Assembly: GCF_963924675.1 (NCBI RefSeq)
Contig: NC_089225.1
Coordinates: 82,061,951 to 82,125,950 of the forward strand
Origin: Phocoena phocoena
Taxonomy: Eukaryota; Chordata; Mammalia; Artiodactyla; Phocoenidae
Direction of reading: 5' to 3'
DNA: 64,000 nucleotides
Of the stretch, positions 61,196-64,000 are shown piece after piece (positions within the stretch are counted from its first letter, which is position 1; each line of letters opens with the position of its first letter). A program made the position numbers and the translations under genes. The notes below the pieces were generated by a model. The model was not told the DNA's origin. It searched no databases and saw nothing but the letters and a program-made list of their open reading frames with translations.

Positions 61196-61691
61196 TAAGA
61201 CTGGGTATAGCTCTTCTCATCTTCTCAGCTATTTCAGGTTTTCTTTTGGTAGTAAAAGAATGTATAATGACTACAAAATCTGTTGAATTCCACTGCAGAA
61301 TAAGATGGCTTTTTATTTAGCTTGTTGGTTCCTCTGTTTTTATCAGTGCCATCCATAAAGCATTCGATTCCATTATTTATTACAAAGATACTGCCATGTT
61401 TATTAGTTTTGCTAAATAAAATGTGGATCTTTTGCAGAAGAAAATCTACCTGATTGTATGTTTTTGATGCTAGCCATTGCTTTGTAATCTGGAAGTGTCA
61501 TTTACTTATAGATAATGCTGCACAGGGTGCTGTTTGAACAGACATACAGTTGTGAGGAACATTCTTTGATTTACAACTGCATTTATTCCTTATCGAATCT
61601 GTTTTTTGCAGTATTCTTGGCTTCATAATGAATGCCAAGCTTCTCGTGAGCATCATCCCAGAACTTTTGGTTTCATATCAGGCTGATCTAT
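61196..61691. other. Intron sequence, no clear feature
   Basis: Nothing recognised; no open frame of note. Confidence 0.4.
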
Positions 61692-61708
61692 CTGCCTCAA
61701 TGATTTTT

Positions 61709-61916
61709 TTTTTTTTTTTTTTTTTGCGGTACGCGGGCCTCTCACTGTTGTGGGCTCTCCCGTTGCGGAGCACAGGCCCCGGACGCGCAGGCCCAGCGGC
61801 CATGGCCCACGGGTCCAGCCGCTCCGCGGCATGTGGGATCTTCCCGGACCGGGGCACGAACCCGTGTCCCCTGCATCGGCAGGCGGACTCTCAACCACTG
61901 CGCCACCAGGGAAGCC
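61709..61916 (-). mobile_element. Short CHR SINE, near consensus
   Basis: Target duplication ctgcctcaatgattttt is perfect on both sides (61692, 61917). CpGs are well kept, suggesting youth. Confidence 0.96.
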
Positions 61917-61933
61917 CTGCCTCAATGATTTTT

Positions 61934-62639
61934 CAACAGCTCACAGTTATGCAGAACACTTTAACTGTACTTAAGAACATCTCTTAAATGGTTTTGTTCC
62001 CCTCCCCTTATTCTATAGTACATTGTAAAGACATCCTTTGACTATCCTATGTTGATGATTCTTCTAAGATGTAGATAGCCCTGTGTATTTGATTTATTAT
62101 ATGCCTATTTTATTAATCTTATCTTTTAATATTTGAGAATAAGGAGAGCAGAGGATAATAGCTGTTTTTGTTTTTTTTTTTGTAAACCTATTGGCCATTT
62201 CATATAAAGTAGGATTTAACGGTGACAGTGTGAAATTGTTAAGATGCCTGTGGTATGTTTATATTTTGTAGACAAAGGAAAATAAGTTGAAAACTATCAT
62301 TTTATTATATAGTTTGGCACTATACAATTGTGGCAGTTAATAATGGTGGTTAATAGTAGGGGTTAAGGAGAATTTTTGTTTGTGCCGTAAATCTTGAGTA
62401 TCAGATACTAGCATTTCTAAACTCAGACATTCAGAGAAACTGGGATACCAAAAGTCAGATGTTAGAGGATAATTCCTTATGATAGTAAAGCAGGAACATT
62501 TTGTACACAGCCAATAAAGAGGGAAGCTCATACATGAAAACTGGTACTACGTTGTGAACTCCTAGAGAACAAGCAGTGAGTTCTTTTAAAATGATGGTTG
62601 TTGGGTTTTCTGCTGCTTAAAGTAGAAAATAATCCATAT
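61934..62639. other. Intron sequence, no clear feature
   Basis: Nothing recognised. Confidence 0.4.
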
Positions 62640-63392
62640 TTATTGTAGAATATTTAGAAAATACATATATAAAAATTGTTCAAAATCTTTGCTAACATTT
62701 CAGTACATTTCCTTCTAGTCTTTTTTTCTGGGCTTAAGTATTTTATAGTAAAGCATATGATATAAAATATATACAGTTCAACATAAAGCATCATCAAAGC
62801 AAAATCCAGAAAAATATCCCAGATGACCCCTGTGTTTTGTCTCTTCCTAATCACAACTCATTGTTCCCCCTTTTCAGGATAGCTGTTATTCTGACTCTTA
62901 TGATAATCATTTCCTTGATTTCCATAATTTTTTCTGTAATCTTTCTTTAGTTTCTCTATCTTCTGATATATGCCCAAGAGTTTAATATAGTTAAATTTTT
63001 CCAGTTTTTAAACTTTATATTACTTAACTCAGAGCCTTTTCTTTTGTGTCTTGCTTCCTTCACCCAACAAGATGTTTTCAGATTTGTTTGTGTTACTGAC
63101 AAAGCTGTAGTTCTTATGGCATATTTGTTTTTAATATAATGAATGCAAGTCATTTCCACACTGCTGCATAGTATTCCATTGTATAGATATACAACAATTA
63201 CTTGTCCATTCTCTTGATGATAGACATTTGGGTTGTTTCTAATTTTTGTATATTGAGAATAATTCAACTGTGAACATTCATGAATGTATGTCCTGGTACA
63301 CATGTGCATGTGTTTCTCCAAAGTCTATACCTAAGAGTAGAATTGCTTAATCATAGGAGATAGAGCTAAACTGTTGCCAAAGAAGTTGTACC
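62640..63392 (-). mobile_element. Old L1M tract, antisense
   Basis: tgcatagtattccattgtat, gacatttgggttgtttctaa, taagagtagaattgcttaat. Cut by the L1 at 63393. Confidence 0.75.
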
Positions 63393-64000
63393 AGAGGGCA
63401 GACAGCAAAAGCAAGAAGAACTACAATCCTGCACCCTGTGGGGGGGAAAAAAAAAATCACAGAAAGATAGACAAGATGAAAAGGCCGAGGCCTATGTGCC
63501 AGATGAAGGAACAAGATAAAACCCCAGAAAAACAACTAAATGAAGTGGAGATAGGCAACCTTCCAGAATAAGAATTCAGAATAATGACAGTGAAGATGAT
63601 CCAGGAACTCAGAAAAAGAATGGAGGCAAAGAACGAAAAGATGCAAGAAATGTATAAAAAACACCTAGACAAATAAAAGAACAAACAAACAGAGATGAAC
63701 AATACAATAACTGAAATGAAAACTACACTAGAAGGAATCAACAGCAGAAAAACTGAGGCAGAAGAACGGATAAGGGACCTGGAAGACAGAATGGCGGAAT
63801 TCACTGCTGCAGAACAGAATAAACAAAAAAGAATGAAAAGAAATGAAGACAGCCTAAGAGACCTCTAGGACAACATTAAACTCAACAACATTCGCATTAT
63901 AGGGGTCCCAGAAGTAGAAAAGGGAGAGAAAGGACCAGAGAAAATACCTGAAGAGATTATAGTCGAAAACTTCCCTAACATGGGAAAGGAAATAGCCACC
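63393..64000 (+). mobile_element. L1 5' part, plus strand (runs off the window)
   Basis: The element begins at agagggcagacag inside an old antisense L1 and reads collinearly with the L1 at 9930. The ORF1 ATG is at 63476. It continues past the window end. Confidence 0.92.
63476..64000 (+). pseudogene. L1 ORF1 remnant, partial
   Basis: ORF1 opens MKRPRPMCQMKEQDKTPEKQ and hits a TAA at about 63569, where the sibling copy has Lys after NLPE. A second stop follows (cctagacaaataaaag near 63670), and another where a tag replaces a Trp codon (gacctctaggac, about 63860). The RRM-side text continues to the window end (FPNMGKEIAT). It is a dead partial copy. Confidence 0.9.

Overview
The window is mammalian nuclear DNA. 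The interspersed repeats point to a whale or dolphin: about 33 copies of tRNA-derived CHR-type SINEs (a 5' end like 'cttccctggtggcgcagtgg', a B-box like 'gggttcgtgcc', short and long subtypes), artiodactyl-type L1, and no ruminant BovB seen. The species cannot be named from this.

The only protein-coding gene with intact exons is BMPR2 (bone morphogenetic protein receptor type 2) on the + strand. Exon 2 (18994-19164) and exon 3 (20440-20610), each 171 nt, encode almost the whole extracellular ligand-binding domain. Bases 1-18993 are the 3' part of intron 1, 19165-20439 is intron 2, and 20611-64000 is the first 43 kb of intron 3. Exon 1 lies to the left. Exon 4 was not found and should lie to the right.

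Intron 1 side (1-19 kb): a minus-strand Tigger1 transposon split by two SINEs, long tracts of old antisense L1, then a plus-strand artiodactyl L1 (about 9.93-15.18 kb) with decayed ORF1 and ORF2 and SINEs in and beside it. Intron 3 side (20.6-64 kb): an old HAL1/L1M tract, nested SINEs, a solo LTR (32.0-32.5 kb), Tigger-family elements (34.3-35.6 kb), an MLT1-type LTR, a DPEP2-derived insertion (43.73-46.88 kb), a near full-length minus-strand L1 with its 5' UTR (52.58-60.38 kb) and the 5' part of another plus-strand L1 (63.39 kb to the end).

The most notable object is the DPEP2 insertion. Six exons of the membrane dipeptidase gene DPEP2 lie on the minus strand with introns and most splice sites still present, yet the block is bounded by a perfect 14-bp direct repeat and ends in a plus-strand poly(A). 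That is the signature of L1-mediated retrotransposition of an unspliced RNA transcribed antisense to DPEP2. Also worth checking are a GC (not GT) splice donor after BMPR2 exon 2, and same-family L1s in inverted and direct orientation on either side of exons 2-3. There is no CRISPR array, operon or other prokaryote-type system, and no new multi-gene system was found. Repeat family names come from recognition by eye, not from a database search; boundaries of old repeats are approximate to tens of bases.
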